Assembly (NCBI RefSeq): GCF_014490665.1
Contig: NZ_CP061038.1
Location: 4,548,501 to 4,612,500 of the forward strand
Length of the DNA: 64,000 bases
Source of the DNA: Sphingomonas alpina
GTDB lineage: Bacteria; Pseudomonadota; Alphaproteobacteria; Sphingomonadales; Sphingomonadaceae
Direction of reading: 5' to 3'
Numbering within the stretch: the first letter of the stretch is position 1; each line of letters begins with the position of its first letter. Positions 62,818 to 64,000 of the stretch are shown here, one piece after another. The position numbers were made by a program, and so were the translations under genes. Under the pieces are notes generated by a model that did no database searches, was not told the DNA's origin, and saw only the letters and a list, made by a program, of their open reading frames with translations.

Positions 62818-62916
62818 AGGAAAAATACACCGTCGCAGGGGATGTCCGCCGAACGAGTCCGGTGCGACGTTAAGCGAGTTGGCCTGCCTCGCCCGCACCA
62901 TCAAGCCCCGCCCGCT

Positions 62917-63279
62917 TCACAGCAGCGCAGTGACCTCGTCGATGAAGCGCGCAAGCGAAATCGGCTTCGACACATAGGCGTCGGCGCCGATCGCGCGAAT
63001 TCGCTCCTCGTCCTCGCGGCCGGCATAAGCGGTCACGGCCATGACCGGGATCTTCTTCAGCGCATCGTCCGCCTTCAACTGGCCGATCAGCTCGAACCCG
63101 CTGACATGCGGCAATTGAATGTCCATCACGATCAGGTCGGGCGCGAACTCATGCGCTCGCGCAACAGCTTCACGACCGTCGCGCACGCCTTCTGTCAGGA
63201 ATTCATGCGCACGGAGCAGGTCGCAGAACAGCTTTAGATTGAGTTCATTGTCCTCGACAACGAGCACCCTTTTTGCCAC
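62917..63279 (-). CDS. divK: DivK-like single-domain response regulator
   Basis: A 120-residue CheY-like receiver with no output domain. 'LVVEDNELNLKLFCDLL' (acidic pair), phospho-acceptor Asp in 'LIVMDIQLPHVSG', 'VTAYAG' (Thr) and 'VSKPISLARF' (Lys) are intact. DivK controls division and polarity through kinase partners in alphaproteobacteria. The start is GTG 63279 with AAGGATGGG upstream. It is divergent from the DUF3572 gene, the usual neighbour. Confidence 0.93.
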   Translation of the reverse strand: MAKRVLVVEDNELNLKLFCDLLRAHEFLTEGVRDGREAVARAHEFAPDLIVMDIQLPHVSGFELIGQLKADDALKKIPVMAVTAYAGREDEERIRAIGADAYVSKPISLARFIDEVTALL

Positions 63280-63318
63280 GCGACGCCCATCCTTCCATTC
63301 TCCTCCCACTGATAGGCA

Positions 63319-63588
63319 ATGCGCGTGCCCGAGACAAATGAAGACGCCGAGGAACTGGCCTTGCGCGCGCTGGTATGGACGCTGGCCGAGCCGGAGCGAG
63401 CGATCCGCCTGCTCGACGTGACCGGCCTGCAGCCTGCCGACCTGCGCGCGCGCGCCAGCGAGCCCGCGGTCCTGGCAGCGGCGCTCGGCTTTCTCGAAAA
63501 TCACGAGCCCGATCTGGTCGCCTGTGCCGATGGTCTTGGCGTTCCGCCCGCCGCCCTGGTGCAGGCCCGTGCGAGGCTCGAAGCATGA
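63319..63588 (+). CDS. DUF3572 protein
   Basis: An 89-residue helical protein of a family found beside divK in alphaproteobacteria. 'LALRALVWTLAEPERAIRLLD', 'LGFLENHEPDLVACADGLG' and 'LVQARARLE' are typical. Its role is unknown, but the conserved context points to cell-cycle control. The stop overlaps the next gene by four bases (ATGA). Confidence 0.9.
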   Translation: MRVPETNEDAEELALRALVWTLAEPERAIRLLDVTGLQPADLRARASEPAVLAAALGFLENHEPDLVACADGLGVPPAALVQARARLEA

Positions 63589-64000
63589 GACCGCTGCTGA
63601 TCTGCGACTGCGATGAAGTGCTGCTGCACATGGTGCGCCATTTCGGCGTGTGGCTCGGCGAGACGCACGATATCGACTTCAGCCCCAATGGCGGTGATTT
63701 CTCGACCTCGATGAAGCGCCGCGACGGCAGCCCCGCCCCGGCGCGTGAGGAAATGTGGGCGATGCTCGATCAGTTCTTCCCCGCCGAAATGGATCGCCAG
63801 ACGCTCGTGCCGCATGCGCGCGAAGCGCTCGCGACACTGGCGCAAGGCGCGGATATCGTCATCCTGACCAATTTGCAGGACCAGTGCCGCCAGCCGCGCA
63901 TCGAGCAGCTGGCGCGCTTCGGCATCGACCACCGCGTCGAATGCAATCAGGGCGGCAAGGGCGGCCCGGTCGCACAGCTTGTCGCGGAGCACGGCAATCC
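63585..64000 (+). CDS. HAD-like hydrolase, cut by the window edge
   Basis: The first 138 codons of a gene. 'PLLICDCDEVLLH' has the DxD nucleophile motif of haloacid dehalogenase phosphatases, and 'DIVILTNLQDQCR' the conserved Thr/Asn of motif II. The C-terminal Lys and acidic motifs are partly visible (GGKGGPV). It is coupled to the DUF3572 gene by ATGA overlap. Confidence 0.85.
   Translation, partial: MRPLLICDCDEVLLHMVRHFGVWLGETHDIDFSPNGGDFSTSMKRRDGSPAPAREEMWAMLDQFFPAEMDRQTLVPHAREALATLAQGADIVILTNLQDQCRQPRIEQLARFGIDHRVECNQGGKGGPVAQLVAEHGN

Overview
The window looks like a chromosomal segment of a GC-rich alphaproteobacterium of the order Sphingomonadales, probably Sphingomonas or a close relative. 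The grounds are the block rpmF-plsX-fabH-ihfA-merR, the run lptC-lptA-lptB-rpoN, a short exonuclease-only RNase D, a DivK-type regulator beside a DUF3572 gene, a large TonB receptor next to an MFS permease, and alphaproteobacterial-type LexA and EcfG motifs. The species is inferred, not proven. I see no tRNA, rRNA, CRISPR array, prophage or insertion sequence. Both ends cut genes (a DUF6891-like gene on the left, a HAD-like gene on the right).

Layout. 0-9 kb: small exported and membrane proteins, two VOC proteins, a lipoprotein alpha/beta hydrolase, an NmrA-like protein, a 2'-5' RNA ligase-like protein, uracil-DNA glycosylase, an endonuclease III-like glycosylase and a PhnA-like protein. 9-15 kb: two tiny hydrophobic proteins behind a sigma-54-like promoter, a diguanylate cyclase, outer-membrane phospholipase A, HisN and an AsmA protein. 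15-22 kb: translation genes (rpmI, rplT, pheS, pheT, prfC) with an acetyltransferase and an epimerase. 22-27 kb: MFS permease, TonB receptor and TetR regulator around a clear palindromic operator. 27-36 kb: fatty-acid and phospholipid block, MAPEG and MBL proteins, a PabB-PabC fusion, aspartate aminotransferase and MsrA. 36-48 kb: PdeM, Kup, an ArsR-SRPBCC-ClpP group, an M20 peptidase, two tandem retropepsin-like proteins, an Lhr-type helicase and an MBL exonuclease. 48-57 kb: RpoN, the Lpt genes, RNase D, TerC, a double cold-shock protein and a thioredoxin-like protein. 57-64 kb: DMT permease, ATP-dependent DNA ligase, metallophosphoesterase, a DUF1328 protein with an EcfG-type promoter, Dps, L33 and DivK.

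How genes work together. DNA repair is unusually well represented: Ung, the endonuclease III-like enzyme (with a LexA-type box) and all four members of the ligase-associated damage-response set (helicase, exonuclease, ligase, PdeM), here scattered over about 24 kb rather than in one operon. The lpt block serves lipopolysaccharide transport. The rpmF-plsX-fabH block starts lipid synthesis.

The most unusual feature is a gene-free repeat element present twice (2805-3009 and 40617-40822). It combines tandem 11-bp units, a hairpin with conserved arms and different loops, and inverted copies of the same 11-mer downstream. Other notable signals are two LexA-type boxes, the sigma-54 promoter with an upstream palindrome, an apparent frameshift at a 7-base homopolymer at the start of the helicase gene, and several long perfect palindromes.
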